Origin: Pantoea cypripedii
GTDB taxonomy: Bacteria > Pseudomonadota > Gammaproteobacteria > Enterobacterales > Enterobacteriaceae
Reading direction: 5' to 3'
Assembly (NCBI RefSeq): GCF_011395035.1
Contig: NZ_CP024768.1
Coordinates: forward strand, 4,252,367 to 4,316,366
Length of the DNA: 64,000 nucleotides
Position 1 is the stretch's first letter, and each line of letters starts with the position of its first letter. Shown here piece by piece: positions 1 through 10,048 of this stretch. The notes below the pieces were generated by a model that was given only the letters and a program-made list of their open reading frames with translations, did no database searches and was not told the DNA's origin. The translations under genes were made by a program, and so were the position numbers.

Positions 1-141
1 CATCGGGCAGATCCCCAGACATTACTCACCCGTCCGCCACTCGTCACCCAAGGAGCAAGCTCCTCTGTGCTACCGTTCGACTTGCATGTGTTAGGCCTGC
101 CGCCAGCGTTCAATCTGAGCCATGATCAAACTCTTCAATTT
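1..141 (-). rRNA. rrs: 16S ribosomal RNA, 5' end only (partial)
   Basis: Read on the minus strand, the gene begins at 141 with the AAATTGAAGAGTTTGATC start typical of enterobacterial 16S rRNA and runs off the left edge. It includes the conserved stretch around GGCTCAGATTGAACGC and the first variable helix with its GAGGAGCTTGCTCC hairpin. Only about 141 of roughly 1,540 bases are present. In E. coli the same place next to rbs and hsrA is held by rrsC. Leader and promoters follow at 142-470. Confidence 0.97.
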
Positions 142-240
142 AAGTTTGATGCTCAAAGAATTAAACTTCGTAATGAATTACGTGTTCACTCTTGAGACTT
201 GATATTTTTTAAGTCCGTGGACTTTTGATATCAATCCTGC

Positions 241-280
241 GAGTGCCCACACAGATTGTCTGATAAATTGTTAAAGAGCA
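241..280 (-). promoter_or_regulatory. rrn leader boxA antitermination region
   Basis: On the minus strand this leader segment reads TGCTCTTTAACAATTTATC followed by AGACAATCTGTGTGGG, the boxA and adjacent sequence found in enterobacterial rrn leaders. BoxA recruits the NusB-NusE antitermination complex, so that RNA polymerase reads through the untranslated rRNA. It lies about 100 bases upstream of the mature 16S 5' end, the usual position. Confidence 0.9.
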
Positions 281-319
281 GTGCGAGCAGCGGGTTAACC
301 GTCTGTCGCGAGGTGGCGT

Positions 320-347
320 ATATTACGCTTTCCTCCTTCAGAGTCAA
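320..347 (-). promoter_or_regulatory. rRNA promoter P2
   Basis: Minus-strand -35 TTGACT (342-347) and -10 TAATAT (320-325) are separated by 16 bp. The layout and flanking bases match P2 of E. coli rrn operons. It sits downstream of P1 and upstream of boxA. Confidence 0.85.
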
Positions 348-439
348 TCACTTTTTTCAGCGACTTTCTCCGGCGGGATGAATCACTTCAACCCTCACTG
401 ACCGTCTGCGTTGCCGCTTTGCCGTGTCAGTGGAGGCGC

Positions 440-467
440 ATTATAGGGAGATAATTCTGAGTGACAA
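440..467 (-). promoter_or_regulatory. rRNA promoter P1
   Basis: Minus-strand -35 TTGTCA (462-467) and -10 TATAAT (440-445) are 16 bp apart, followed by GCGCC and CACTGAC as in E. coli rrnB P1. The A/T-rich bases upstream of the -35 (about 468-490) could be an UP element. From 468 to 669, between P1 and hsrA, no further gene is visible; yieP, which E. coli has here, is absent. Confidence 0.9.
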
Positions 468-669
468 GCGTTTATTGCAAAAAATTGACTGAGCGCTACT
501 TTTTTAGACGAACGAGTAAAAAGAAGACATTTTGCGATGAAGAAACACCCAAAGCAGCCCCCCGCGCGGCACAAATCATCGTAATGCTCTTTAGTGGCGG
601 TGCTATCCTGTTTGTCCAATCGCAGTTTTCCCCTGCTGCAGACAGCATTTTATTAAAGAAGGACTTTAA

Positions 670-2073
670 ATGATTCGCTCCGCGCGCAGCATGGCCGGGT
701 TGCCCTGGATCGCTGCTATGGCATTTTTCATGCAATCGCTTGATGCCACCATCCTTAACACCGCGCTCCCTGCCATCGCAACCAGTCTTGAACGCTCTCC
801 TCTGGCCATGCAATCCGCCGTCATTAGCTACACATTAACTGTCGCAATGCTCATTCCCGTCAGTGGCTGGTTGGCTGATCGCTTCGGTACGCGCAAAATC
901 TTTATTCTGGCGGTGGCCTTATTTACGTTAGGTTCACTGGCTTGCGCCTTATCAGGCAGCCTGGGCATGCTGGTCTTCTCGCGGGTGGTTCAGGGCATTG
1001 GCGGGGCGATGATGATGCCGGTCGCGCGACTGGCGCTGTTGCGCGCCTATCCACGCAGTGAACTCTTGCCGGTCCTCAACTTTGTTACCATGCCCGGCCT
1101 GGTCGGGCCGATTCTCGGACCAATGCTGGGCGGTTTACTGGTCACCTATGCCAGCTGGCACTGGATCTTCCTGATTAACATTCCCATTGGTCTGCTCGGC
1201 ATCTTTTATGCGCGCAAATACATGCCGAATTTCACCACGCCGAAACGCCGCTTCGACTTTGGCGGTTTTGTGTTGTTCGGCGTAGGCCTGGTACTGATCT
1301 CCATTGGTATCGAACTGTTTGGCGAACGCATTGTGTCACCGTGGCAGGCAACCGGCGTGCTGTTTGCCGGTGTGTTGTTGCTTCTTCTATATATTGTCCA
1401 TGCACGTCGCCATCCGGCACCGCTGATCAGCCTGCCGATGTTTAAAACCCGCACGTTTTCCATCGGCATCATTGGCAATATTGCTTCGCGTCTGGGTACG
1501 GGTTGTATTCCATTCCTGATGCCACTGATGTTGCAGGTTGGATTTGGTTATCCGGCGATTATTGCCGGTTGCATGATGGGGCCGACCGCTATCGGCTCGT
1601 TACTGGCGAAATCCACCGTCACCCAGGTGCTGCGACGCTTTGGTTACCGCCACACCCTGGTCGGCATTTCAGTGATTATCGGTATTCTGATTGCCAGCTT
1701 CTCACTGCAATCGCCGGGCGGAAGTGTGGTCATGCTATTGCTGGCGCTATTCGTGCTGGGAATGGCAATGTCGACACAGTTCACCGCCATGAACACCATC
1801 ACTCTGGCCGATTTGAATGATGAGAATGCCAGTGGCGGTAATAGCGTGCTGGCCGTTACGCAGCAGCTGTCGATCAGCTTTGGTGTAGCGGTAAGTGCAG
1901 CGGTGTTACGCTTTTATCAGGAGTTTGGCGGCACCACGGTGCAGCATTTCCACGCCACCTTTCTCACCATGGGGGTGATCACCGTGCTGGCCGCCTTCAC
2001 CTTTATGTGGCTGCGCAATGGCGATGGCCGTCATTTGATCACCAATCGCGATAAAAAGAAGAAAGGCGCTTAA
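670..2073 (+). CDS. hsrA: MFS multidrug efflux transporter, HsrA/MdtD type (DHA2 family)
   Basis: A 467-residue hydrophobic protein with about 14 predicted membrane segments, close to E. coli HsrA (475 aa) and in the same place beside rbsR. Visible marks are the first-helix DHA2 motif [11 protein letters not shown] (residues 24-34) and the MFS motif A loop DRFGTRK (70-76). The family exports drugs by proton antiport across the inner membrane; the natural substrate is unknown. The start has an AAGAAGGA ribosome site about 8 bases upstream. It converges on rbsR, and the two stop codons share the tetranucleotide TTAA at 2070-2073. Confidence 0.88.
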   Translation: MIRSARSMAGLPWIAAMAFFMQSLDATILNTALPAIATSLERSPLAMQSAVISYTLTVAMLIPVSGWLADRFGTRKIFILAVALFTLGSLACALSGSLGMLVFSRVVQGIGGAMMMPVARLALLRAYPRSELLPVLNFVTMPGLVGPILGPMLGGLLVTYASWHWIFLINIPIGLLGIFYARKYMPNFTTPKRRFDFGGFVLFGVGLVLISIGIELFGERIVSPWQATGVLFAGVLLLLLYIVHARRHPAPLISLPMFKTRTFSIGIIGNIASRLGTGCIPFLMPLMLQVGFGYPAIIAGCMMGPTAIGSLLAKSTVTQVLRRFGYRHTLVGISVIIGILIASFSLQSPGGSVVMLLLALFVLGMAMSTQFTAMNTITLADLNDENASGGNSVLAVTQQLSISFGVAVSAAVLRFYQEFGGTTVQHFHATFLTMGVITVLAAFTFMWLRNGDGRHLITNRDKKKKGA

Positions 2074-3062
2074 ACCGAACCGCGCTCCACCAGCTCCGGC
2101 GTCAGGACCAGCGTTTGCTGACTGGCGTCGGGATCGCTCATGCGATGAATCAGCGTATCAATTGCCAGTTCACCCAACTCATCTTTTGGCTGATGGATAG
2201 TGCTCAGCGGCGGCGTCAGATAGCGCGACAGTTCGATGTTATCGTATCCCATCACGGCGATATCCTGTGGCACACGCAACCCGGCCTGAAACAGCGCATG
2301 ATAGACGCCAACAGCCATCGCATCATTACTGGTAAATACCGCCTCCGGCAGTGGGTCCAGGGTAAGCAGCTGGTTCATGGCATTAAAACCACCCTGAAAC
2401 TCAAAATCACTGTCAACCACATACCCCGGCAATACCGGCAATCCGCTGCTGGACATAGCTTTATGGAAGCCATCCAGACGCAGCCGCGCCGGTGTTTTAT
2501 CCTGTGGACCGGCAATACAGGCGATGCGGCGATAGCCACGATCGATCAGATGCTGCGTCGCCAGCTCACCGCCTAACAGCGCGTTATCCTGAATAATGTC
2601 GCCACGTCCTTCAAACGGTGCCCAGTCCATCATCACCATCGGAATCGACGGATAACGATTCAGGATATCTGCCGATGGCAGGTGAGTTTCGGTGCACATG
2701 ATCAGCAGGCCATCAACGCGCTTCTGCAACAGCGTTTCCAGGCTGCGATTCATGCGCTCCTCATCGCCTTCGGTGTTGCACAGAATCAGGCTGTAACCTC
2801 GTTCATAGCAGCTATTCTCCACGCCGCGCACCACTTCCGAATAGAAGGGGTTACTGCTGGCCGTCAATAACATGCCAATGGTACGTGTCTGATTGATTTT
2901 GAGGCTGCGCGCCAGAGCGGAGGGAGCGTAATTCAGGGTACGAATAGCATGCTCCACCTTTTCGCGCACCTGCTCGCTGACAAAGCGATTGTTATTAATG
3001 ACATGCGAAACGGTGGAGGTTGAGACGCCCGCCAGGCGGGCGACATCTTTCATGGTAGCCAA
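2070..3062 (-). CDS. rbsR: Ribose operon repressor RbsR (LacI/GalR family), TTG start
   Basis: A LacI-type repressor: N-terminal helix-turn-helix and hinge ([20 protein letters not shown], residues 3-22), then a periplasmic-binding-protein-like ribose-sensing domain with TGNDAMAVG-like (here TSNDAMAVG) and VMGYDNIE motifs. I chose TTG at 3062 because it gives MATMKDV and 330 residues, the same N-terminus and length as E. coli RbsR, with AGGG just upstream. An upstream ATG-like extension would overlap rbsK by 62 bases. It starts 4 bases after the rbsK stop, as last gene of the operon. It should bind the palindromes at 7880 and 7960. Confidence 0.93.
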   Translation of the reverse strand: MATMKDVARLAGVSTSTVSHVINNNRFVSEQVREKVEHAIRTLNYAPSALARSLKINQTRTIGMLLTASSNPFYSEVVRGVENSCYERGYSLILCNTEGDEERMNRSLETLLQKRVDGLLIMCTETHLPSADILNRYPSIPMVMMDWAPFEGRGDIIQDNALLGGELATQHLIDRGYRRIACIAGPQDKTPARLRLDGFHKAMSSSGLPVLPGYVVDSDFEFQGGFNAMNQLLTLDPLPEAVFTSNDAMAVGVYHALFQAGLRVPQDIAVMGYDNIELSRYLTPPLSTIHQPKDELGELAIDTLIHRMSDPDASQQTLVLTPELVERGSV

Positions 3063-3066
3063 GCGC

Positions 3067-3996
3067 TTATCCCTGTTGTTGCAGGAAGGCATCAATCTCA
3101 GTACGCCAGGGTACCGAGGGCTGCGCACCAGGACGGGTAACGGCTATCGCCGCTGCCGCATGGGCAAAACGTACCGCATCATGCATCGCTACGCCTTCGA
3201 GACGGGCAGTAATAAACGCACCGTTGAAGGTATCGCCAGCAGCGATCGTATCTACGGCTTGCACGCTGAAGCCCGGAATACGCACGCCATCCCCTTGCTC
3301 ACTTAGCCAGACACCGCGGCGTCCCAGCGTAATCAACACGGTTTGAATACCTTTGGCATGCAACGCTGCGGCGGCACGTGCGGCATCTTCATCACTTTTC
3401 ACCGCGATGCCAGTCAGAATCTCGGCCTCGGTTTCATTCGGGGTGATGATATCAATCAACGCCAGCAGTTCATCGGAAAGCTGAGTCGCCGGTGCCGGAT
3501 TGAGTATCACCTGCGTCTGCTGCGCTTTGGCAATTTTTGCCGCTGCCAGCACGCTTTCCAGTGGGGATTCCAGTTGCATCAACAGGGCATCCGCGTCTGC
3601 GATTACCTGTTGATGACGCGCCACGCAGGCCGGTGTTAATGCCGCGTTGGCACCAGAATAAATGCCGATATTGTTTTCACCTTCGCCATTCACGAAGATC
3701 ATTGCCACACCGGTGGCTTCTTCCGCCACGGTTTCGACCGGTGCGGTGTCAATACGGTCCTGCTGCAGCTGCTGACGAATGCGTTCGCCAATATCATCTG
3801 CACCAACGCAGGCAATAAAGGCGATATCGGCACCGGCTCGTCCGGCTGCCACCGCCTGATTAGCCCCTTTACCGCCAAAGGCAACCTGATACTGTTTTCC
3901 GATCACCGTTTCGCCCGGACGTGGGAAGTGGGCGAGATTGAGGATGTGATCGGCATTGATGCTGCCGAGTACGGCCAGTTTTGCGCTTTTGCTCAT
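3067..3996 (-). CDS. rbsK: Ribokinase
   Basis: Phosphorylates D-ribose to ribose 5-phosphate in the cytoplasm, the step after RbsABC uptake. It is a 309-residue PfkB-family kinase, the same length as E. coli RbsK. The N-terminal signature [16 protein letters not shown] and the C-terminal signature [13 protein letters not shown], with the catalytic Asp of AAGD, are both present. It lies between rbsB and rbsR in the conserved operon, separated from rbsB by a short spacer with a hairpin. Confidence 0.97.
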   Translation of the reverse strand: MSKSAKLAVLGSINADHILNLAHFPRPGETVIGKQYQVAFGGKGANQAVAAGRAGADIAFIACVGADDIGERIRQQLQQDRIDTAPVETVAEEATGVAMIFVNGEGENNIGIYSGANAALTPACVARHQQVIADADALLMQLESPLESVLAAAKIAKAQQTQVILNPAPATQLSDELLALIDIITPNETEAEILTGIAVKSDEDAARAAAALHAKGIQTVLITLGRRGVWLSEQGDGVRIPGFSVQAVDTIAAGDTFNGAFITARLEGVAMHDAVRFAHAAAAIAVTRPGAQPSVPWRTEIDAFLQQQG

Positions 3997-4017
3997 AGGG
4001 AGTGATCCATCAAGAAT

Positions 4018-4037
4018 GCGCCACCCAACGGTGGCGC
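4018..4037 (-). other. Intercistronic hairpin between rbsB and rbsK
   Basis: GCGCCACC (4018-4025) and GGTGGCGC (4030-4037) form an 8-bp stem with a 4-base loop, just after the rbsB stop. There is no clear U-run, so it more likely stabilises the rbsB message or attenuates downstream genes than terminates. This arrangement is common after genes for abundant binding proteins. Confidence 0.6.
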
Positions 4038-4060
4038 GTTGCCCTGCTTTTCTTCGCGTA

Positions 4061-4936
4061 TTATTTGGTAACCAGTTTCAGATCGACCGGATTGATCGAC
4101 TGCACTTTTTCACCTTTCAGTACTTTATCCGCAGTATCTACGCCGATGATACCAATCTTATCAGGCATCTGGGCGACAGTTGCGGTCAGTTTGCCCGCTT
4201 CAACGGCTTTCACACCATCAGCGGTGCCGTCAAAGCCCACAACCACGACGTCGGTTTTACCGGCGGTCTGCAATGCACGCAGTGCGCCCAGTGCCATCTC
4301 GTCGTTCTGCGCGAACACCGCCTGCACATCCGGATGCGCCTGCAACAGGTTCTGCATTACGTTCAGGCCTTTAGTACGGTCAAAATCAGCTGGCTGACTG
4401 GCGAGAATATTGAATTTGTGCGCCTCGGCAGCCTGTTTAAAACCATCGCCACGCTCGCGTGCTGCTGAGGTACCGGCAATGCCCTGCAATTCGATGATTT
4501 TCGCGCCGTCACCCACTTTCTTCGCAATAAAGTCACCGGCCATCTTGCCGCCAAAGCGGTTATCAGAAGCGACGTGGCTGACCACGGTACCCTGTGCCGC
4601 TACGCGGTCAAGGGTGATAACCGGAATGTTTGCCTGGTTGGCCATCTTCACGGCGTTGCCCACCGCGTCAGAATCGGTTGGGTTGATCAGCAGCAGCTTC
4701 GTTCCACGTACCGTGAGGTCCTGCACGTTCGCCAGCTCTTTCGCCGGGTTGTTCTGCGAATCCAGCACCACCAGGTTATAACCCAGTTTGTCAGCTTCTT
4801 TCTGTGCGCCATCTTTCAGCGCCACAAAGAATGGGTTGTTCAGCGTTGAAACCACCAGAGCGATAGTATCCTTCGCCATCGCGCTGGCACTGAGAGTGGC
4901 GCCAAGAATGACGGCCAATGCGGTTAACTTTTTCAT
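4061..4936 (-). CDS. rbsB: D-ribose periplasmic binding protein
   Basis: Captures ribose in the periplasm and delivers it to RbsAC; in E. coli it also serves chemotaxis through Trg. It has 291 residues against 296 in E. coli. The signal peptide is [21 protein letters not shown], cleaved before [16 protein letters not shown], the conserved mature start of the family. Ligand-contact segments such as NNPFF, SDNRFGG and AQNDEMALG are present. The gene sits between rbsC and rbsK, followed by a hairpin. Confidence 0.97.
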   Translation of the reverse strand: MKKLTALAVILGATLSASAMAKDTIALVVSTLNNPFFVALKDGAQKEADKLGYNLVVLDSQNNPAKELANVQDLTVRGTKLLLINPTDSDAVGNAVKMANQANIPVITLDRVAAQGTVVSHVASDNRFGGKMAGDFIAKKVGDGAKIIELQGIAGTSAARERGDGFKQAAEAHKFNILASQPADFDRTKGLNVMQNLLQAHPDVQAVFAQNDEMALGALRALQTAGKTDVVVVGFDGTADGVKAVEAGKLTATVAQMPDKIGIIGVDTADKVLKGEKVQSINPVDLKLVTK

Positions 4937-4962
4937 TAATGAATCCTGTGTGAAGGTCAGAG

Positions 4963-5934
4963 TTATTTACTGCTTTTGTTATCCACCAGCACTGCCAGCA
5001 GAATGACTACTGCTTTAACAATCATTTGGTAGTAAGAAGAGACGCCCAACAGATTGAGTCCATTGTTGAGGAAGCCAAGAATCAGTGCCCCGATCAGCGT
5101 CCCCATAATGCGACCTTTACCACCTGCCAGGCTGGTCCCGCCCAGCACAACAGCAGCAATCGCATCCAGTTCATAACCGGTACCCGCAGTCGGCTGGGCT
5201 GATGACAGGCGCGCCACCTCGATGGTGCCTGCCAGCGCTGCCAGCATGCCGCACAGTGAATAAACGATGATTTTGACGCGGTTAACGTTAATCCCCGACA
5301 AACGCGTTGCCGCTTCGTTGCCGCCCAGCGCATAGATATAACGACCAAGGCGTGTGTGGTGCAGCATGTACCAGGCAAGCCCGAATACCACCGCCATCAG
5401 CCATACTGGCGTCGGAATACCCAACGGGCGACCAATCCCGAACCAGCCAAACAGATCGGCGTTATCACTAAAGCCGGTATTGATCGGGCTACCATCGGTG
5501 TAAACCATGGTGACGCCGCGCAACAGCAGCATCATCACCAGCGTCGCGATAAAGGCCTGCACTTTGCCGCGCGCCACAATAGTGCCGGTGACGCCACCGA
5601 TTACGGCACCCAGCGCCAGCGCAGCAGCCACGGCCACCAGCGCATTCACTTCGTGGCCAACGATCGAGGCGGCTACTGCACCGGTCAGCGCCAGCAGCGA
5701 GCCGACCGAAAGATCAATGCCTGACGTCAGGATCACCAGCGTCATTCCCACCGCCATAATGGCGTTCACCGAGGTCTGCTGCAGAATGTTGAACAGGTTG
5801 GCAACGGTAAAGAAATTCGGGCTGAGGCTGGCAACCACGGCAATCAGCACAATCAGCGCGATCAGCGATTTCTGCTCCAGCAACCAGGCTTTGCTGAACC
5901 AGCGACGGCTGGCAGGTAAGGTTTGGGTACTCAT
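4963..5934 (-). CDS. rbsC: Ribose ABC transporter permease
   Basis: Membrane channel of the ribose importer, 323 residues against 321 in E. coli. It has 8 to 10 hydrophobic segments and the BPD_transp_2 hallmark [12 protein letters not shown] near residue 75. The C-terminal segment [20 protein letters not shown] is the conserved cytoplasmic loop that contacts the ATPase RbsA. Its ATG overlaps the rbsA stop by four bases (5931-5934), which suggests translational coupling. Confidence 0.96.
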   Translation of the reverse strand: MSTQTLPASRRWFSKAWLLEQKSLIALIVLIAVVASLSPNFFTVANLFNILQQTSVNAIMAVGMTLVILTSGIDLSVGSLLALTGAVAASIVGHEVNALVAVAAALALGAVIGGVTGTIVARGKVQAFIATLVMMLLLRGVTMVYTDGSPINTGFSDNADLFGWFGIGRPLGIPTPVWLMAVVFGLAWYMLHHTRLGRYIYALGGNEAATRLSGINVNRVKIIVYSLCGMLAALAGTIEVARLSSAQPTAGTGYELDAIAAVVLGGTSLAGGKGRIMGTLIGALILGFLNNGLNLLGVSSYYQMIVKAVVILLAVLVDNKSSK

Positions 5935-7439
5935 ACAACTAACTCCTCGCTGTGTTGCTTACCGACTGCCGCCGCCATCAGGGATTCCTGGGTAGCCTGC
6001 TCACGGGTAAATTCGCCACTCAGATGGCCTTCATGCATCACCAGAATGCGGTCGCTCACGCCCAGCACTTCCGGCATTTCGGACGACACCAGGATGATGC
6101 TTAACCCATCGGCTTTAAACTGGTTGATTAACTGATAGATTTCTTTTTTGGCGCCAACATCAACACCGCGCGTCGGCTCATCAAGGATCAGCACATTCGG
6201 CCGCGTCATCAGCCCGCGGGCAATCGCCACTTTTTGCTGATTACCACCGGAAAGCAGACCAATCGGCTGCTCCATCGAAGGGGTTTTGACGTTGAACAGG
6301 CGGATAAAATCGCCTACCGCCAGCTGTTCTTCGGCGTGCTTCAGGCTGCCGTTGCCGCGGCTGAAATAGCGTAATGCCGTCAGCGACATGTTTTCTTTCA
6401 CCGACATCCCCAGCACCAGACCATCGCGTTTACGATCTTCGGAGATATAAACGATGCCATTCGCCAGGCCGTCCTGCGGTGCGCGCGTTACCACTTCACG
6501 GCCATCGAGCATCACCTTGCCGCCGCTGCGTGGCAGTGCGCCGTACAGCAGCTTCATCAGTTCGGTTCGGCCCGCGCCCATCAGGCCGGAAACACCGAGG
6601 ATTTCCCCTTTACGCAAAGTGAAACTGACTTCATGCACCCCGGGGCCGCTCAGGTTTTCCACCTGCAAACGGAGTGCGCCTGGTGCCTGAGCAAGGCGCG
6701 GATACTGATCTTCCAGCTTACGGCCCACCATCATCTCAATCAGGCTCTCTTCGCTGAGTTCGCTGACCGGACGTTCGGCAATAAACTGGCCGTCGCGGAA
6801 CACCGTGACGTCGTCGCAAATCTCGAAAATTTCTTTCATGCGGTGGGAGATGTAGACAATGCCGCAGCCTTGCGCTTTCAGCTCATTAATGACGCGGAAT
6901 AGCGACAGCGTTTCGGTATCGGTCAGCGCATCAGTCGGTTCATCCATAATGATTACCCGCGACTGAAAACTCAGTACCTTAGCGATCTCCACCATCTGCT
7001 GGTCACCAATCGACAAATCACCCACCAGCTTATGGCTGTTGAAACGCAGGTTGAGGCGCTTCAGCAGCGTATCCGCTTCGGCATACATCTTTTTCCACTC
7101 GATGCGGCCAAAACGGTTAACGAATTCACGGCCCAGGAAGATATTCTCCGCAACCGTCAGTTGCGGGATCAGGTTCAGTTCCTGGTGAATAATGCCGATG
7201 CCCGCTTCCTGTGACGCTTTCGGCCCGGAGAAGGTGGTTTCCTGGCCCAGCCACTGTAACGAACCCGCATCCATGCTGTAGATACCCGTCAGCACCTTCA
7301 TCATGGTGGATTTACCGGCACCATTTTCTCCCACCAGCGCCATGACACGTCCTGGCATGACCGCCAGCGATGCGCCCTTCAGCGCTTTAACGCCGGGAAA
7401 TGACTTTTCAATCCCTTTGAGTTGCAATAACGGTTGCAT
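5931..7439 (-). CDS. rbsA: Ribose ABC transporter ATP-binding protein
   Basis: A double ABC ATPase energising ribose import, 502 residues (E. coli 501). The first domain has Walker [10 protein letters not shown], signature LSIGDQQM and Walker B VIIMDEPT. The second has the degenerate Walker [11 protein letters not shown] typical of this subfamily, signature LSGGNQQK and Walker [13 protein letters not shown]. It starts 7 bases after the rbsD stop and overlaps rbsC. Confidence 0.97.
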   Translation of the reverse strand: MQPLLQLKGIEKSFPGVKALKGASLAVMPGRVMALVGENGAGKSTMMKVLTGIYSMDAGSLQWLGQETTFSGPKASQEAGIGIIHQELNLIPQLTVAENIFLGREFVNRFGRIEWKKMYAEADTLLKRLNLRFNSHKLVGDLSIGDQQMVEIAKVLSFQSRVIIMDEPTDALTDTETLSLFRVINELKAQGCGIVYISHRMKEIFEICDDVTVFRDGQFIAERPVSELSEESLIEMMVGRKLEDQYPRLAQAPGALRLQVENLSGPGVHEVSFTLRKGEILGVSGLMGAGRTELMKLLYGALPRSGGKVMLDGREVVTRAPQDGLANGIVYISEDRKRDGLVLGMSVKENMSLTALRYFSRGNGSLKHAEEQLAVGDFIRLFNVKTPSMEQPIGLLSGGNQQKVAIARGLMTRPNVLILDEPTRGVDVGAKKEIYQLINQFKADGLSIILVSSEMPEVLGVSDRILVMHEGHLSGEFTREQATQESLMAAAVGKQHSEELVV

Positions 7440-7446
7440 AACGACC

Positions 7447-7866
7447 TCAGAAGGTAACGCCCGCGCTCAGGATGACATTCGCATACGGAGAACACTCTCC
7501 GCTGCGAATGACCGCCTGACTACGCTGAGTCTGTTGTTTGAACTGTTCATGACTGATGTAACTAACAGCAATGGTATTTCCCTGGTGCTGTTGCAAGGCT
7601 TCGAGCACGGCGAGCAGTGCACTGTGGAGCTGCGGGTTGTGTTGCTTAATCTCTTCCGCCATCAGAGCGCTTTCGACCTGCATCTCTTCTGTTACCACCT
7701 CAACAACCTGTAAAAACTCGGGTGTCCCCGGCGTCAGCGCCAGATCGATACGTTGCGGACCCACAGGAATGGGTAAACCCGCATCGGCAATCGTCAGCGT
7801 ATCCGTGTGTCCCAGACGGGCAATCACATGAGAGATTTCAGCGTTTAACAAGCGACCTTTCTTCAT
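7447..7866 (-). CDS. rbsD: D-ribose pyranase
   Basis: Interconverts beta-pyranose and beta-furanose forms of ribose so that RbsK receives the furanose. The chosen ATG at 7866 gives 139 residues beginning [22 protein letters not shown], exactly the E. coli length. An upstream in-frame codon would place the operator palindrome inside the gene. Family marks are the GHTDTL segment with the catalytic His, DAGLPIP, and the C-terminal [12 protein letters not shown]. It is the first gene of the rbs operon; the operators lie directly upstream. Confidence 0.96.
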   Translation of the reverse strand: MKKGRLLNAEISHVIARLGHTDTLTIADAGLPIPVGPQRIDLALTPGTPEFLQVVEVVTEEMQVESALMAEEIKQHNPQLHSALLAVLEALQQHQGNTIAVSYISHEQFKQQTQRSQAVIRSGECSPYANVILSAGVTF

Positions 7867-7879
7867 TTCTTCCACTCCA

Positions 7880-7897
7880 CAGCGAAACGTTTCGCTG
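7880..7897. promoter_or_regulatory. RbsR operator 1 of the rbs operon
   Basis: CAGCGAAACGTTTCGCTG is a perfect 18-bp palindrome matching the known E. coli rbs operator. It lies between a -10-like minus-strand TATACA (7905-7910) and rbsD, so a bound repressor would block transcription. Confidence 0.9.
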
Positions 7898-7944
7898 ACC
7901 GGAGTGTATAAAATGTACATCGCAACTCAATGGCGACATCACGG

Positions 7945-7971
7945 AAATGTGATCGCCATCGAAACGTTTCG
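7945..7971. promoter_or_regulatory. Second RbsR-like operator with overlapping CRP-like site
   Basis: CGAAACGTTTCG (7960-7971) repeats the core of operator 1, centred 77 bp from it. Immediately left, AAATGTGAT (about 7945-7953) is a perfect half of a CRP site, while the other half (TCGAA) is poor and falls inside the palindrome. Activation by cAMP-CRP and repression by RbsR could therefore compete here. E. coli rbs is also CRP-controlled; the second operator is an inference from sequence. Confidence 0.6.
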
Positions 7972-8183
7972 CTTGTGCCAGGGAAAATTTGAGTTAGGCA
8001 GGAAAAAACCCGAGATCTTTTTCATCCGAATAAAGAACCCGCCTGGTTTTCAGGAGAAATGTCTTATTTAACCCTATGTCAATATGTTTTCTGATGTGTC
8101 CGGATATGTCATTTCACGCCAAAACCAACACTGAACAACCATCCGCTGGTTGTAAATACAGATGGATTTATCTAAGGACAATG

Positions 8184-9617
8184 ATGAATTTCAAGGTGAA
8201 AACACTCGGAAGTTTGATTGCGCTCTCGCTCTTAACCGTCAATGTGCGTGTGGCAAAAGCGCATAACGATCAGGGAGATAAAGCCCGCACACCGAACGTA
8301 CATTTCAGCACCCATCCCAACATGCAGAGCAGCAAAATGCTCAGCGCATTGACGGCAAGTATGGAAGTGCAGGAGATGACAAATGAAGCTCCCCCCTGGT
8401 ACTGGGCTTATCAGGGCTGGTATATGAGTGAAGGCGCTTATTACTTTGGTCTCCAGCCAAATGGCGAGTATGGCAAAACCGCGCTGTTCAGCATTTTCGG
8501 CAAGGGCACACAAAGCAACTTTGAATGGTGTAAACGCGGCGCAGATTCGACCGATCCCGATACCGGTATGAGTTGCCATATTCCGTACAACTGGGAAGTT
8601 GGCCATAAATATACCTTCAACGTGAAACGTACCGCGCAGGATAGCGCGCAAAGTCTGACAACCTGGCAAGGTTCCGTCACCGATCAGACAACGGGTGAGG
8701 AGACCATCATCGGTATCGTGTCCGTGCCTGCCCGCTGGTCAGATTTGCAGCCAAGCCTGCTGGGCTGGGCTGAGTGGTTTTTGAATGGGGAACTCACCTG
8801 TGCGCAGCGTACCAATTTTGTTGTTAAGTACAGTGGCGTCTCGGGTGTGTCTTCCGATACATCCACCCCGTGGCAGAGCTATATCTCCGATTCGAACCCC
8901 AATACCTGTGCAACCTATGACATGACCGGGGCCTATCCAACCGAAGTCCTTATGAGCGCCGGAGGAACATTTGACGGAGACAACAATTCCGGTGGCAACA
9001 CCGATAACGCGCCTGTCGCGGTGGTTCCCGCCGATTTCAGCGTTACCAGTTCCCCTAATGAATCGATTGTCCGCGAGCTGGACGCTTCCGGCAGTAAAAA
9101 TGCCGATTCATTCAGCTGGAAAGTCGTGGGTGGCAAGGGTAGCTTCTGGTTACAGGAAGAAGAAAAGGGTGGCTGGGTAAGCGCATTAGGACAGGCTAAG
9201 GTTCGCGCCCTCTTTCCAGCAAATTCCAGCGGTACCGCCATCTATGAATTAACCGTGACCAAAAATGGCAAACAAGACACGAAACGCGTGACCATCACGG
9301 TCACTGCACCGGAAAACCCGACAACACCGGATCAGGGGGATACTGAGTTTCCAGAATGGAAAGCGGGTACGCCTTATGTGGCAGGGGATAAAGTGACCTA
9401 TGAAGGGATCAAATACGTCGCGAAATACTGGACGCTATTCAAACCCGGTTATAACGATGCCTGGAAATTGGCCTATCCAACTCAGGTAACAGAATGGAAA
9501 GCATCGATGGCCTATTCCGGCGGCGATACCGTTACTTATCAGGGAAAAACCTATAAGGCGGCCTACTGGACGCAGGGCAACACACCGGGGCAGCATTCCG
9601 TCTGGCTGGTGCAATAA
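8184..9617 (+). CDS. Secreted modular carbohydrate-binding protein, two C-terminal CBM5/12-type chitin-binding modules
   Basis: 477 residues from the ATG at 8184, chosen for its AAGGA ribosome site and because it begins a clean signal peptide ending VAKA. The mature protein would start with His (HNDQGDK). The N-terminal part (about 60-260) has the pattern WYWAYQGWY, YYFGLQPNG, LFSIFG resembling the DUF3472 beta-sandwich family. A PKD/Ig-like domain (about 280-385, LDASGSKNADSFSWKV) follows, then two CBM5/12-like modules of WKAGTPYVAGDKVTYEG and WKASMAYSGGDTVTYQG type. Likely an extracellular chitin or polysaccharide binder; no catalytic site was recognised. E. coli has no counterpart here. 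Confidence 0.72.
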   Translation: MNFKVKTLGSLIALSLLTVNVRVAKAHNDQGDKARTPNVHFSTHPNMQSSKMLSALTASMEVQEMTNEAPPWYWAYQGWYMSEGAYYFGLQPNGEYGKTALFSIFGKGTQSNFEWCKRGADSTDPDTGMSCHIPYNWEVGHKYTFNVKRTAQDSAQSLTTWQGSVTDQTTGEETIIGIVSVPARWSDLQPSLLGWAEWFLNGELTCAQRTNFVVKYSGVSGVSSDTSTPWQSYISDSNPNTCATYDMTGAYPTEVLMSAGGTFDGDNNSGGNTDNAPVAVVPADFSVTSSPNESIVRELDASGSKNADSFSWKVVGGKGSFWLQEEEKGGWVSALGQAKVRALFPANSSGTAIYELTVTKNGKQDTKRVTITVTAPENPTTPDQGDTEFPEWKAGTPYVAGDKVTYEGIKYVAKYWTLFKPGYNDAWKLAYPTQVTEWKASMAYSGGDTVTYQGKTYKAAYWTQGNTPGQHSVWLVQ

Positions 9618-9622
9618 CCGAA

Positions 9623-9644
9623 AGGGGCTGCCATGGCAGCCCCT
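9623..9644. terminator. Bidirectional terminator-like palindrome
   Basis: A perfect 22-bp palindrome (left arm AGGGGCTGCC, right arm GGCAGCCCCT) lies in the 35-base gap between two convergent genes. U-runs are short on both sides, so its efficiency is uncertain. Confidence 0.6.
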
Positions 9645-9652
9645 GAATGCGT

Positions 9653-10048
9653 TTACGGCAGTTTTCTGACCTGTTTCACATCCAGCTCAATCGCATTGAA
9701 ATCTTTATCCAGTTCACCTGTCAGCTCCACCCGATCTTTGGGTGAAATGGTTTGTCCATTCCAGTGCTTATGATCAATTTCGACCTTCATGCTGCCGGTC
9801 TCATCACGGAACAGATAATCCTCCTTGCCAATTTGCTTCTCCAGAGAACCTCGCACGGTGATCCAGCTATCGTCCTTCATTTCTTCGGCCTGCTTCACCG
9901 TCACTACGCTGGTGTTGCCAGCCTGAAAGCCACCAGCCTGGTTTTGCACGGCTGGTGCATTGGGATCCACAAATCCCCCCTGCTGTGCCGCCAGAACCGG
10001 CGTGGAAACCAGCGCCACGATCGCCAAAATTGCTGCATGCTTTTTCAT
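9653..10048 (-). CDS. ygiW: YgiW-type periplasmic OB-fold (BOF) stress protein
   Basis: 131 residues from ATG 10048, with AGAGGTG upstream; a GTG three codons earlier is a poorer choice. It has a signal peptide ending PVLA, then AQQGGF and the BOF domain with WITVRGSLEKQIG, YLFRDETGSMKVEIDHKHWNG and SPKDRVELTGELDKD. It matches E. coli YgiW/VisP along its length. That protein is periplasmic and linked to cationic and oxidative stress. As in E. coli it diverges from qseBC, which supports a shared regulatory unit. Confidence 0.92.
   Translation of the reverse strand: MKKHAAILAIVALVSTPVLAAQQGGFVDPNAPAVQNQAGGFQAGNTSVVTVKQAEEMKDDSWITVRGSLEKQIGKEDYLFRDETGSMKVEIDHKHWNGQTISPKDRVELTGELDKDFNAIELDVKQVRKLP

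Noticed and set aside
395..813. Short open frames in the rrn promoter region
   Set aside because: They cover the P1 promoter and the start of hsrA, lack ribosome sites and match nothing known.
3063..3128. Upstream extension of rbsR into rbsK
   Set aside because: The extension is not conserved in RbsR, would overlap rbsK, and the TTG at 3062 gives exactly the family length with a ribosome site.
8076..8183. Upstream start for the chitin-binding-type gene
   Set aside because: It would bury the signal peptide 36 residues inside the protein; the ATG at 8184 has an AAGGA site and a proper signal sequence.
8184..9617. Lytic polysaccharide monooxygenase of the AA10 family
   Set aside because: A His would follow signal cleavage, but the rest of the AA10 sequence pattern, including the second histidine context, is not visible, so I do not call it an LPMO.
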